DNA of 64,000 nucleotides from Candidatus Terraquivivens ruidianensis. GTDB lineage: Archaea; Thermoproteota; Nitrososphaeria_A; Caldarchaeales; Wolframiiraptoraceae. Shown piece after piece: positions 1 through 8,914 of this stretch. Each line of letters opens with the position of its first letter. The stretch's first letter is position 1. A program made the translations under genes and the position numbers. The notes beneath the pieces are model-generated. The model saw nothing but the letters and a program-made list of their open reading frames with translations. It was not told the DNA's origin and searched no databases. Where the stretch lies: NCBI GenBank assembly GCA_023267975.1, contig JALNLA010000001.1:186001-250000 (forward strand), in the 5' to 3' direction.

Positions 1-1
1 A

Positions 2-79
2 AACATTGATAGAATAAATGAGAACAACATAGACATCACTGAGCTGGCAGCTCCAATAACTGTCAAAAGCTTATTATGA
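2..79 (+). CDS. C-terminal end of a truncated upstream gene
   Basis: An open frame enters from the left window edge and ends at the TGA at 77-79, giving 25 residues that finish ITVKSLL. No start codon lies inside the window and the fragment is too short to place in a family. It runs in the same direction as the hydrolase gene that begins 64 bases later. It could be a chance open frame. Confidence 0.35.
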   Translation, partial: NIDRINENNIDITELAAPITVKSLL

Positions 80-142
80 GCTCGCAGCAAACCATCATAA
101 TACATCAACAGGAAATCTTAAATTCTACAGATAATAGTCTTT

Positions 143-817
143 ATGACAATGATAACGATAAAATGGCTCGGTCATGCAGCATTTGAGATTAAAATGGCTG
201 ATAAAATAATTCTAATCGACCCCTTCTTGAGGGATAACCCTCAGGCAGCGATAAAGCCTGACGAAATCCAGAAGGTTGACGCAATAGTGGTAACGCATAA
301 TCACTTTGACCATTTTGCTGATGCCGTCGAGATAGCCAAGAAGCACGGTGCCAACATTATCGCGGTCTACGAGACTGCTAATGCGGCAGCAGAGCAGGGT
401 GTTGAGAAGACTGTAGGGCTTAACGTCGGCGGTACGGTGAAGTTGGACGGGCTGTCCATTACCTTAACGCCCGCTTTCCACTCGTACACATCAAACCCAT
501 CTGGTGTTGTGTTATCTGACGGTAAGGTATCGGTTTACCATGCTGGTGACACTTCACTCTTTGGCGACATGAGGTTGATTGGTCAACTATACAAACCTCG
601 CGTGGCACTCCTGCCGATCGGAGGCTTTTACACAATGGGCCCGTTAGAAGCAGCTATGGCCGTAGCGCTGATAAAACCTAAGGTCGTAATACCGCATCAC
701 TATGGAGCGTTTGACATAATAAAGCAGGACCCGGAGGAATTCGCAAAACTTGTACGAAGAAAGACAAAAGGTGTAAAGGTTGTGACATTGAAGCCCGGCG
801 AATCTTACGAATTCTAA
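143..817 (+). CDS. Metallo-beta-lactamase-fold hydrolase, UPF0173 type
   Basis: The 224-residue protein has the metallo-beta-lactamase metal motif THNHFDHF near residue 52. Further ligand candidates are the His of AFHSYTS (about 111), the Asp of HAGDTS (about 136) and the His pair of IPHHYGAF (about 187). Length and motif order match the UPF0173 family of soluble metal-dependent hydrolases, whose substrate is not settled. An in-frame ATG two codons downstream is an equally good start. It ends in GESYEF, and about 140 bases separate it from the next gene, so it is probably its own transcription unit. The family call is firm and the substrate is unknown. Confidence 0.85.
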   Translation: MTMITIKWLGHAAFEIKMADKIILIDPFLRDNPQAAIKPDEIQKVDAIVVTHNHFDHFADAVEIAKKHGANIIAVYETANAAAEQGVEKTVGLNVGGTVKLDGLSITLTPAFHSYTSNPSGVVLSDGKVSVYHAGDTSLFGDMRLIGQLYKPRVALLPIGGFYTMGPLEAAMAVALIKPKVVIPHHYGAFDIIKQDPEEFAKLVRRKTKGVKVVTLKPGESYEF

Positions 818-959
818 AAATATGCTATGACGTGGAAGTAAATACCTCATATTTTTTACGTCCTGAAGATTCTTACTACATGAACAGCTCTGTAACGTAT
901 GATTTAGCGTAATCCTTTAATTTTTCTGAAACCCCCTCAATCATGGAAGGTAATGACTC

Positions 960-1970
960 GTGAGCCTCTCTCATGAGATAGACAAAGACGTCTACGACAT
1001 CACTATAGTCGGCGGCGGACCAGCTGGCCTATTTGCTGCCTTCTATTCTGGTATCAGGAACATGAAAACAAAACTAATCGAGGCATCCCCTCACCTTGGC
1101 GGTCAACTTGCAACTCTTTATCCTGACAAGTATATATACGATGTGCCCGGCTACGTAAAGATACCTGCACAGGAGTTAGTTAAGAAGTTAGAAGAACAGG
1201 CTTTGCAATTTAACCCAACTGTAATATTAAACGAGAAGGTTATCGCTTTAAGACGTTTAGAGGAAAAACTCATAGAGCTAGAAACCACGAAAGGGCTTCA
1301 TTACAGCAAAACCGTTTTGCTTGCAACTGGTGCGGGTGCAATATCCATGAAGAAACTCGGAATACCGAGCATCGAGAGGTTTGAGGGAAAGGGCGTTTAC
1401 TACTCGGTCACAAATAAGTGGGCATTTAGGGGCAAAAAGGTTATGATAGTCGGCGGCGGTGATTCCGCCATTGATTGGGCATTAAATCTAAAAGACATAG
1501 CGTCCGAAGTAATGCTCGCTCATCGTAGGGCGGTCTTTAGGGCACAAGAAGCAAAAGTGATGGAAATCTTTCACTCGGATGTCCGTATGCTTATTCCTTA
1601 TATTGTAAAGGATGCGCATGGCACAGAAAAATTAGAGACCGTTACGCTGATTAATACGGAAACAGGCGAAGAAATTACTTTAGAGGTTGATGCCCTCATA
1701 CCGCAAATTGGTTATGAAATGGATAACTCGCTTTATAGGAGTTGGGGACTTGACGTGGATGAGCGTGGTGTAAGGGTGAACGGAAGGATGGAAACTAATA
1801 TACCTGGTGTCTTTGCAGCAGGAGACATAGCAAGCCCAATAGACTCTATCAAATTAAACTTAATAACCATAGGCTTCTCGCAGGCCATAATAGCCGTCAA
1901 TTGCGCTAAGCATTACGTAGACCCAAGCGCCCCCGTATTCCCAGGGCATACTGCCAAGTTGAGGTTGTGA
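960..1970 (+). CDS. Ferredoxin-NADP reductase, thioredoxin reductase-like type
   Basis: This 336-residue flavoprotein has an N-terminal FAD-binding motif (GGGPAGLFAAFYSG, about residues 18-31), a central NAD(P)-binding motif (VGGGDSAIDWA, about 164) and a C-terminal FAD motif (GVFAAGDI, about 281). The redox CxxC that thioredoxin reductases carry just before the NADPH motif is absent. That places it with the ferredoxin/flavodoxin-NADP+ reductases of the YumC class, which exchange electrons between NADPH and ferredoxin in the cytosol. The start is GTG, because no ATG precedes the FAD motif in frame. The exact electron partner is inferred from the family only. Confidence 0.85.
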   Translation: MSLSHEIDKDVYDITIVGGGPAGLFAAFYSGIRNMKTKLIEASPHLGGQLATLYPDKYIYDVPGYVKIPAQELVKKLEEQALQFNPTVILNEKVIALRRLEEKLIELETTKGLHYSKTVLLATGAGAISMKKLGIPSIERFEGKGVYYSVTNKWAFRGKKVMIVGGGDSAIDWALNLKDIASEVMLAHRRAVFRAQEAKVMEIFHSDVRMLIPYIVKDAHGTEKLETVTLINTETGEEITLEVDALIPQIGYEMDNSLYRSWGLDVDERGVRVNGRMETNIPGVFAAGDIASPIDSIKLNLITIGFSQAIIAVNCAKHYVDPSAPVFPGHTAKLRL

Positions 1971-2055
1971 GGTCTAAAACAAATCAACATAATGCGGAAC
2001 ACGTAAAATTTATTTAAAACAAACAAGGCTTTAATCAAACAATTAGGGCTGACAT

Positions 2056-3003
2056 ATGAAGGTATCAGGGTATCTTGTAGGTCCGCAACCACGCTCGGAG
2101 GTGCTCATGAAAGCCTACAGAGACCATAAGAAAGGCAAGCTCACCAAGCAAGCTCTAGAGGGGCTGGTAAGAAAAGAGGCTGAGGAAGTCGTTAAGATTC
2201 AATTGGAAAACGAGCTCACTGTGATTACAGATGGTATGCTAAACTGGCATGACCTTCTAAGACCGTTTGCGGAAAGGCTGAACGGCATAGAAGTTGGTGG
2301 CCTTGCAAGATGGTTCGACAACAACGCATTCTACAAGCAGCCTGTGATTGTTGGAAGAGTTGAGAGGATGAAGCCCATACTTGAACAGATGCTTTTTTAC
2401 GACCTAATACCGCCCAAAAGGCTTAAGGTAATAGTTCCCGACCCATATACGTTTTCAAAACTTTCCGTCAACAAAATTTATAGAAAATTTGAAGACTTGG
2501 TTTACGACGTGGCCGAAGCGATGGCGGAAGAGATTCGCACGTTATCAGCCACACACGTTCAGTTGACAGCGCCTAGCTTAGTTTATGAAAAACTTCCTAA
2601 AAAAGAAATCGAGTTAGCAATGGAAGCCATCGACATAATAAGGAGAAGGTATGACGGTGTACTTTGCATCCATACGTGCTTTGGAAGGATTGGTAATGTT
2701 ATGCCAGAACTTTTAGATTTTCCAGTCGATGTAATCGGTGTAGACATGACGGTTACGCCCTTCAAAGATTTGAAGGAGTATGCCCTCACAAAAATTTTAG
2801 GGATAGGTTGCGTTGACGCTCGAAATACGATAATCGAGACCCCCGATGAAATCGCTTCAGCTGTTATGAAGGTCCTGTCGGAAACTTCGGTCAAACAAAT
2901 ATACATAAGCCCGAGTTCCGGGCTAGAGTTTTTACCCCATAACGTGGCAAACGTAAAAATAAGGAGCATAGGTAACGCCCTCAAACTTCTGAAGGAGGTG
3001 TAG
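2056..3003 (+). CDS. MetE-like methionine synthase family protein (first of pair)
   Basis: The 315-residue protein resembles the catalytic half of cobalamin-independent methionine synthase and is close to the archaeal core-MetE proteins, which lack the N-terminal MetE domain. The zinc-site His and Cys are seen in IHTCFG (about residue 215). The late zinc Cys of MetE is not obvious, since the region reads SPSSGLEF. This copy may therefore have an altered or missing zinc site and could be an accessory or methyl-donor-binding partner. It is followed after 3 bases by a second MetE-like gene, so the two are almost certainly co-transcribed. The methyl donor and the division of labour are unknown. 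Confidence 0.75.
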   Translation: MKVSGYLVGPQPRSEVLMKAYRDHKKGKLTKQALEGLVRKEAEEVVKIQLENELTVITDGMLNWHDLLRPFAERLNGIEVGGLARWFDNNAFYKQPVIVGRVERMKPILEQMLFYDLIPPKRLKVIVPDPYTFSKLSVNKIYRKFEDLVYDVAEAMAEEIRTLSATHVQLTAPSLVYEKLPKKEIELAMEAIDIIRRRYDGVLCIHTCFGRIGNVMPELLDFPVDVIGVDMTVTPFKDLKEYALTKILGIGCVDARNTIIETPDEIASAVMKVLSETSVKQIYISPSSGLEFLPHNVANVKIRSIGNALKLLKEV

Positions 3004-3006
3004 CTT

Positions 3007-4140
3007 ATGACCGAGAGGTTATTTTCAACGCAGGAAGTCGGAAGTCTTTCTAAAGCGCCTTTCCTAAGGAAGAGTCTTTCCGAGGAACACATAAGAACCT
3101 CAAGGGATTGGGCTATCCGCATCGGCGTAGAAGGTTTTGAAGATTTGATATCTCAACTTAAGCCTGGCATACAAAGCGATGAGAAGCTGAAAAGCCTAGA
3201 GGATTGGGCAGCGCTATATGGTATAAGGTTTCATGAATCGGCAGGGCTAGACATCGTTTACGACGGCGAGCAGAGAAGGGTCGAGATGTATGAGTATCCA
3301 TTAATGCACGTGAAGGGCTTCAAATTCGTAGGTTATATTAAAGTTTGGGACTCAGAAATTTTCAAGAAGGCGGCAGTCTTCGATAAACCATCACTAATAA
3401 AACCTTATCACATCGAGGAGTTTGAGTTTGCTAAGAAGAAGGCAAGACGTGCACTCAAGGTTCCAATAACGGGACCCTATACGCTGGCAGATTGGTCTTT
3501 TGATGAGTATTATGCAAAAAGAAAGTTAGACGTTGACGAACCTCTCGAAAGGAGAAGGATTAATAAACGCGACATGGTACTCGACCTTGCGAAAGAAATT
3601 ATAAGGCCAAACTTAGAAGCTCTCATAAGGGCTGGGGCCAAAAGGATTCAAATAGACGAACCTGCTGCTACGACAAAGCCTAATGAGGTTGACATCTTTG
3701 TGGAAGGGTTCAACGAAGCCGTGAAGGGTCTTGATTGTGCTTTCTCCGTTCACATATGTTATAGCGACTATAGACTCCTCTTTCCATACATACTGGACCT
3801 TAAGGCTGAGCATATATCAATCGAGTGTGCAAATAGGGACACGAAGATGTACGGTAGAGATGAGGGCTCTAGACCTGGATACTCTATGCTAAAATTGTTT
3901 AAGGAGTATGGAACGAAGATAAAGGTGGCGCCCGGTGTGATAGATGTGCACACGGACTTTATAGAGTCGCCGGAACTTGTGAGGGATAGGTTGTTGTACG
4001 CGGCCAAGCTACTGGATGACCCAGCCAAGATAATAGCGTCAAACGACTGCGGCTTGAGAACTAGAACGTGGGAAGTCGCCTACGAGAAAGAGAGGGCTCT
4101 AGTAGCAGGCGCGGAACTAGCCAGGAAAGAATTTGAATAA
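3007..4140 (+). CDS. Core MetE-like methionine synthase (second of pair)
   Basis: The 377-residue MetE-family protein keeps a full set of plausible zinc ligands: His and Cys in VHICYSDY (about residue 249), Glu in SIECANRD (about 273) and Cys in NDCGLRTR (about 346). It is expected to transfer a methyl group to homocysteine to form methionine. It lacks the N-terminal half of bacterial MetE, as usual for archaeal core-MetE enzymes, which are thought to use a methyl donor other than 5-methyl-tetrahydrofolate polyglutamate. The ATG lies 3 bases after the upstream paralog's stop. A run of acidic and basic residues near the N-terminus is family-like. The function is likely and the donor unknown. 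Confidence 0.82.
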   Translation: MTERLFSTQEVGSLSKAPFLRKSLSEEHIRTSRDWAIRIGVEGFEDLISQLKPGIQSDEKLKSLEDWAALYGIRFHESAGLDIVYDGEQRRVEMYEYPLMHVKGFKFVGYIKVWDSEIFKKAAVFDKPSLIKPYHIEEFEFAKKKARRALKVPITGPYTLADWSFDEYYAKRKLDVDEPLERRRINKRDMVLDLAKEIIRPNLEALIRAGAKRIQIDEPAATTKPNEVDIFVEGFNEAVKGLDCAFSVHICYSDYRLLFPYILDLKAEHISIECANRDTKMYGRDEGSRPGYSMLKLFKEYGTKIKVAPGVIDVHTDFIESPELVRDRLLYAAKLLDDPAKIIASNDCGLRTRTWEVAYEKERALVAGAELARKEFE

Positions 4141-4187
4141 CAGCATTTACGGCCATTCGCATCGTTTGATAGAATTTAAAGTGGCCT

Positions 4188-4670
4188 CTATTCCTTTTTA
4201 GTAGCAGCTTTGACCTCTTTCTTCGATACTCCGACTGCAGTGCCTGTCCTACCCGTGGTTCTAGTTCTTTGTCCTCTCACCTTGAGACCTAAGGAATGTC
4301 TGACGCCCCTCCAGGATTTTATCGTAATCTCCCTCCTTATGTCCTCCTTAATTGCAAAATCTAAGTCTGCACCCAATAGATGCTTTTTTTCTACTAAAGC
4401 TGGACTGTTCCTGTTTATCATCCAGTCTGGTATGCCGTGCTCTAAGGGGTTCTTCACAACAGCCTCTATGCGCTGAAGTTGCTGCTCCGTTAGATAACCT
4501 ATCCTCGTCTCAGGGTCAAGCCCTAGGACTCTTGCGATGATGTAGCTGAGGTTTGTTCCTATGCCCTTCACTTTGGCGAGAGCATATGGTAGCTTAAGCG
4601 AGCCGTCTATATCCGTGCCCAGTATTCTGACAACGTATCTGAATTCTCCCGACATCTCCCGAGCATCCAA
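4188..4670 (-). CDS. rps13: Small ribosomal subunit protein uS13
   Basis: The 160-residue protein is archaeal uS13 (S13p/S18e), which sits in the head of the 30S subunit and contacts 5S rRNA/uL5 through intersubunit bridges. Family marks include RILGTDIDGSL (about residues 15-25), ALAKVKGIGTNL and the basic C-terminal part SWRGVRHSLGLKVRGQRT, which ends in a lysine-rich tail. An internal ATG five codons in (MSGEF) is an alternative start. In many archaea this gene heads an rps4-rps11-rpoD operon. Here it stands alone and converges with the MetE pair. Confidence 0.95.
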   Translation of the reverse strand: MDAREMSGEFRYVVRILGTDIDGSLKLPYALAKVKGIGTNLSYIIARVLGLDPETRIGYLTEQQLQRIEAVVKNPLEHGIPDWMINRNSPALVEKKHLLGADLDFAIKEDIRREITIKSWRGVRHSLGLKVRGQRTRTTGRTGTAVGVSKKEVKAATKKE

Positions 4671-4780
4671 ATCCTTTGCCCATATAAAAACATATGGAGA
4701 TGCAATAAAGGGATAGCATTAAATTTGATGGGTACGTAACCCTTTTTAACCAGTTTTGGGCATTTAATGACGGAGCATCC

Positions 4781-5086
4781 ATGGCGATAGTTGGCATTGA
4801 GTGGATAATCATCATAATAATCGTGGTGATATTCCTTATATGGGGTCCGAGCAAGATACCCGAGCTGGCGAAGTCGTTGGGTAGGGCCAAGAAAGAGTTT
4901 CAGAAGGCTGTGAAGGAAGCCGAGGAGATTAAGGAGCAGGCAACCTCGACCGTAGACGTTCAAGAGTTGAAGAAAGACATCGACATGCTGATGGACATGG
5001 CTAAAAAGCTAGGCGTACCGACTGAAGGGAGGACAAGGACGGAGATATACAACGACGTGATGGCAAAGCTCGGAAAGAGTGCCTAA
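4781..5086 (+). CDS. tatA: Twin-arginine translocase subunit TatA/TatB-like
   Basis: The 101-residue protein has one N-terminal membrane segment (isoleucine/valine rich, about residues 5-22). The hallmark hinge GPSKIPELAKSLGRAK and a long charged amphipathic helix follow. This is the architecture of TatA/Hcf106, which forms the pore component that exports folded proteins across the cytoplasmic membrane. The C-terminal 50 residues are acidic/basic and probably cytosolic. No tatC lies in the window, so the partner must be elsewhere. The gene is divergent from rps13 and lies about 180 bases upstream of the EF-2 gene. Confidence 0.9.
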   Translation: MAIVGIEWIIIIIIVVIFLIWGPSKIPELAKSLGRAKKEFQKAVKEAEEIKEQATSTVDVQELKKDIDMLMDMAKKLGVPTEGRTRTEIYNDVMAKLGKSA

Positions 5087-5223
5087 CAACGAAGCTTATA
5101 ACCTCCATCAACACCCTCTGGCTAAATCACAAGTAAGCTTTATATCAGAAACTTTGCTTGTACTTAAAAGCTCATGTAAACCTAAATATGGTTTTTGACG
5201 GCAGAAATCCTGCTAATGGCAAC

Positions 5224-5230
5224 TATATAT
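5224..5230 (+). promoter_or_regulatory. TATA box of the EF-2 gene
   Basis: TATATAT lies 39 bases before the EF-2 start codon. Transcription should begin near 5253, which leaves a leader of about 16 bases containing a purine-rich GAAGG just before the ATG. The rest of the 180-base gap after tatA shows no open frame and no clear RNA fold. Confidence 0.55.
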
Positions 5231-5268
5231 GGCAGCATTTTAAATGACCCATCAGGTGTTGAAGGAAA

Positions 5269-7491
5269 ATGCCTAAAGTGAAGAAGATCAGTGAAGTCGT
5301 AGACATCCTCAAACATAAGGATAGTATAAGAAACGTTGGTATCATAGCCCATACCTAAGGAGACGCTACAATCCTTAGGGGGTAAGTAGACCACGGAAAG
5401 ACAACCACGACGGACAGCCTTCTAGCGGCAGCAGGGCTGCTCTCACCATCTTTGGCCGGAAAGGCGTTAGCTTTAGACTATCTCGAAGAAGAGCAGCAAC
5501 GTCAGATGACAATCAAGGCAGCAAACATCAGCCTCTACTATGAGATGGACTCGAAGCCTTACATAATAAATCTCATAGATACCCCTGGACACGTCGACTT
5601 CTCTGGAAGGGTCACAAGGGCTTTGAGAGCAATAGACGGTGCAGTCGTTGTAGTAGACGCCGTCGAGGGCGTCATGACGCAGACGGAGACTGTTATACGT
5701 CAAGCTGTAGGAGAGAGAGTTAAGCCAGTTCTATACATAAACAAAATCGACAGGCTGGTTAAGGAGCTGAAGCTAACTCCTGAAAAGATTCAGGAGACGC
5801 TAGGTAGGATAATCATGGATGTTAACAGATTGATAGAGATGTACGCCGAGCCGGAGTTTAGGGACAAATGGAAGGTTAGCATGGCTGCTGGCAGTGTGGC
5901 GATAGGCAGTGCGAAGGATAGATGGGGATTCACTTTACGACAAGCCCAGAAGAAGGGCATAAAGTTCGTTGACGTAATCAACGCGTTTGCAAGGGATGAC
6001 GTGGAGTGGCTCAGGGAAAATACACCATTACATGAAGCAATTCTTGAGATGATAATAAACCACCATCCGCCTCCACATGTAGCCCAAAAGTATAGAATAC
6101 CAAAGATATGGAAGGGGCCGATAGACAGCGAGGTCGGTAGGGCCATGATGGAGTGCGATGAGAACGGTCCTACGGTGATGGCCGTGACAGACGTGAAGGT
6201 TGACCCACAAGCTGGTGTTGTGGCAACAGGAAGGTTGTTCAGCGGTAATATAAACGAGGGCAACATGCTGTTACTGGTTGGAAGGAACATCACGGAGAGG
6301 GTTCAACAGGTTGCAGTCTATATGGGGCCTTCAAGGGAGATAGTCGGTAGCCTGCCCGCTGGTAATATACCCGCACTCTTAGGTATAGAAAACGCGAGAG
6401 CAGGTGACACTCTTGCAACTGTAGAAACGATTCCATTCGAAACGTTAAAGTATGTGTCGGAACCAGTTGTGACGATATCGATAGAACCGAAACATAGTAA
6501 GGATTTACCGAAGCTTGTCGACTTCTTAAACAAGCTGAGCATAGAAGACCCAACGCTGGTCACGACGGTAAGGCCCGAGACCGGTGAGTATTTGATAAGC
6601 GGCATGGGAACGTTGCATCTTGAGATTGCTCTCACATGGATAGGAAAGGCAGGTCTGGAGGTCGTCCCAAGCAAACCGATAATACTCTACAGGGAAGCGA
6701 TCCAGAAGGTGGGAAGAGTCTTCGAGGGTAAGTCGCCGAATAGACATAACAGGATATACATCAAGGCAGAGCCGCTGGAACCCGAGATAATCGACTTGAT
6801 AAGGTCAGGTGAGCTATACGACGAGATGGACAGGAAGCAGGTGGCGAAGATACTGCGAGACCATGGATGGGATGCCGAGGAGGCTAGGAACGTTTGGTGC
6901 ATCGACCCGAAGGGTAACATACTCGTCGACATGACAAAAGGAGCCCAGTACCTTCACGAATCCAAGATGATGATAATAGGCGGCTTCCAAAGGGTAGTTT
7001 CAGAAGGACCACTCGCTGGTGAGGCCATGAGGGGGGTAAAGGCAGTTCTGGTTAACGTAGAATTACACGAAGACCCCGTGCATAGAGGTTATGCCCAAAT
7101 AGCGCCAGCGACGTGGAGAAGCCTCTACGCTAGCATACTAAGCGCCGACCCAGTACTCCTAGAACCCATCCTGAAGCTGGAGGCAAAAGTATCGCCAGAA
7201 TTCATGGGTGCTGTGACGAGCGTCATGAGTTCAAAGAGAGGAAAGGTTTTAGATGTTAAGCAATCTGAGTACATAACGATAATCCAAGGCGAGATTCCGG
7301 CGGCTGAGACCTTTGACCTGAGTGAGGTTATGAGGAGTGTGACGATGGGTAAGGCCTTCTGGGCGACTGAGTTTTCTTCTTGGAAACCCGTTCCAGCCTC
7401 GATAAGGGACAGAGTTATAGCGGAGATAAGGAAGAGGAAGGGCCTTCCACCAGAGATACCTACAATATCCAGTTTCGTGGAGCAAGAGTAA
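5269..7491 (+). CDS. fusA: Translation elongation factor 2, gene interrupted by a 33-nt intron
   Basis: Joining 5269-5352 and 5386-7491 gives a 729-residue archaeal EF-2, the GTPase that drives ribosomal translocation. Exon 1 encodes 28 residues ending NVGIIAH. Exon 2 starts VDHGKTTTT, so the junction falls inside the P-loop (AHVDHGKT). Further GTPase motifs are DTPGHVDF and NKIDR. The domain IV tip motif is HEDPVHRGYAQ, which includes the His that is converted to diphthamide where that pathway exists. Without splicing, translation stops at the TAA at 5356-5358 after 29 residues. The start is the ATG behind GAAGG, and the N-terminus matches the family. Length is normal for archaeal EF-2 only after intron removal. 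No internal start could replace exon 1 without losing the P-loop. Confidence 0.93.
5353..5385 (+). other. Bulge-helix-bulge mRNA intron in the EF-2 gene (33 nt)
   Basis: The intron contains a perfect 8-bp hairpin, CCTAAGGA (5354-5361) with TCCTTAGG (5372-5379), and a 10-base loop. Exon bases GCCC (5347-5350) pair with intron bases GGGT (5380-5383) to form the 4-bp central helix. The two 3-nt bulges are ATA (5351-5353) and AAG (5384-5386). Cutting after the second base of each bulge, the rule for archaeal splicing endonuclease, gives CAT joined to GTA and restores AHVDHGKT exactly. The outer exon-exon helix is weak. The intron carries the in-frame TAA. This is a sequence-based prediction, but the fold and the frame agree independently. 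Confidence 0.92.
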
Positions 7492-7567
7492 TGCCTGATG
7501 ATTTCCTAGTGTTATTTGTAGGCTTATTAACATTTTATCTAAACTGACAGTGAAACTACGTGGTACA

Positions 7568-8869
7568 TCATATCACCAGTACCTTTCCATAGGCCTCTAG
7601 GTCTAGGAATCCATGACCGCTTATATTCGCCACGATAACTCTTTCATCACCTGTTGCCTTGGCTTTTAAAGCCTCGTCCACCATGGCCCTGATGGCATAA
7701 GAGGACTCGGGCGCTGGGATGAACCCCTCCGCTTGGATGAACATCCTTGCCGCCTCGAAGACTGCTTTTTCATCCTTCGGATAGGCTATCGCTTCAACTA
7801 ACCCCTTATCCCTAAGGTAGCTTATAATGGGTGCGGCCATGTGGTATCTTAGCCCCTCGGCCCATATGCTCGGCATCTTGAACTCATGTGTCAAGCTGTA
7901 TCCTTTAATCCTAGGGAGTATCTGGGCTGCATCTGGAAAATCATACTGATATGTTCCTTTAACTAGGTTTGGAGCCGCCTCTGACTGGGCTGCCAAAAAC
8001 TTTATTTTTTTCTTTACTTCTCCCCTTAGGACTTTTCCGACCATAGGCAATACGAATCCTCCGAAGTTACTTCCTCCTCCAAGGCATCCGATCATCACGT
8101 CAGGCACCACGTCCACAACTTCCAACTGCTTCGTTACCTCAAGTCCTATGATCGTCTGATGGAGTAAGACGTAGTTTAAGACACTTCCGACGACGTACGT
8201 CGTGTCTGGATTTTTAAGAGAATCTTCGGCAGCCTCTGAAATAGCTATCCCCAATGTACCTTTGTTGTCAGGTCCTCCTTTTAGAAGCCTTCTTCCATAC
8301 TCCGTCTTCTCGGACGGGGATGCAAGTACCTCCGCTCCGTACAACCTCATAAGCCGTCTTCTTTCAGGCTTCCACTCATAAGCCTCTCTAACCCAGTACA
8401 CGGTTGACCTAAGATTCATCAGAGATGCGGCATAAGCCACGGCGGTACCCCATTGACCAGCGCCCGTCTCAGTTACAACCCTGCTGTACCCAGCATTGGC
8501 CGCATAATACACTTGGGCGAGGGCGGTATTTACTTTATGGCTACCGGTAGGAGATAAGTCCTCTCTTTTATAGTACAGACGCGCTGGAGTCTTAAGCCTC
8601 TTCTCCAAACCTACTGCCCTGTGGAGAGGCCTGGGTCTCCCTGCTCTCAGATAGAGTTCCCTGACTTCTTCTGGAATCTTAATCAGACGTTCAGCAGAAG
8701 ACTCCTGCTTAATACATTCTTGGAGAATTATATCCCCTAACCTCTCTAGTCTTCCATCTTCGTTCAAGGGCTCGGGAAGTATCTCGGGAAGATCTGCTAA
8801 TACATTATACCAATGCTTTGGAAGGTCATCAACTGAAAGCGTAATCTGAATGCTGTCCCGCATCACCAA
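7568..8869 (-). CDS. trpB2: Tryptophan synthase beta chain, TrpB2 type
   Basis: The 433-residue PLP enzyme condenses indole with serine, or possibly O-phosphoserine, to form tryptophan. The PLP lysine lies in GSHKVNTA (about residue 111) and the phosphate loop is GCLGGGSNFGG (about 259-269). It is longer than TrpB1 and has the extended N-terminal part and RPRPLHRA motif of the TrpB2 group, which often does not pair with TrpA. No trpA or other trp gene is nearby, which fits a stand-alone TrpB2. TTG, GTG and ATG codons occur in a row at the start, and the ATG at 8863 is the simplest choice. Confidence 0.92.
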   Translation of the reverse strand: MVMRDSIQITLSVDDLPKHWYNVLADLPEILPEPLNEDGRLERLGDIILQECIKQESSAERLIKIPEEVRELYLRAGRPRPLHRAVGLEKRLKTPARLYYKREDLSPTGSHKVNTALAQVYYAANAGYSRVVTETGAGQWGTAVAYAASLMNLRSTVYWVREAYEWKPERRRLMRLYGAEVLASPSEKTEYGRRLLKGGPDNKGTLGIAISEAAEDSLKNPDTTYVVGSVLNYVLLHQTIIGLEVTKQLEVVDVVPDVMIGCLGGGSNFGGFVLPMVGKVLRGEVKKKIKFLAAQSEAAPNLVKGTYQYDFPDAAQILPRIKGYSLTHEFKMPSIWAEGLRYHMAAPIISYLRDKGLVEAIAYPKDEKAVFEAARMFIQAEGFIPAPESSYAIRAMVDEALKAKATGDERVIVANISGHGFLDLEAYGKVLVI

Positions 8870-8914
8870 ATCGCTGAATTTGTATAAATGGATATTAATC
8901 TACTTTTAGGGCAT

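Noticed and set aside
5270-5452. EF-2 as a frameshifted pseudogene or a sequencing error
   Set aside because: The break is one clean 33-nt insert with an exact splice fold, and the rest of the 729-residue protein is intact.
7492-7560. TGATGA and CTGA boxes after the EF-2 stop, as in a C/D box guide RNA
   Set aside because: No internal D' and C' pair was found and no terminal stem, so the boxes can easily be chance.
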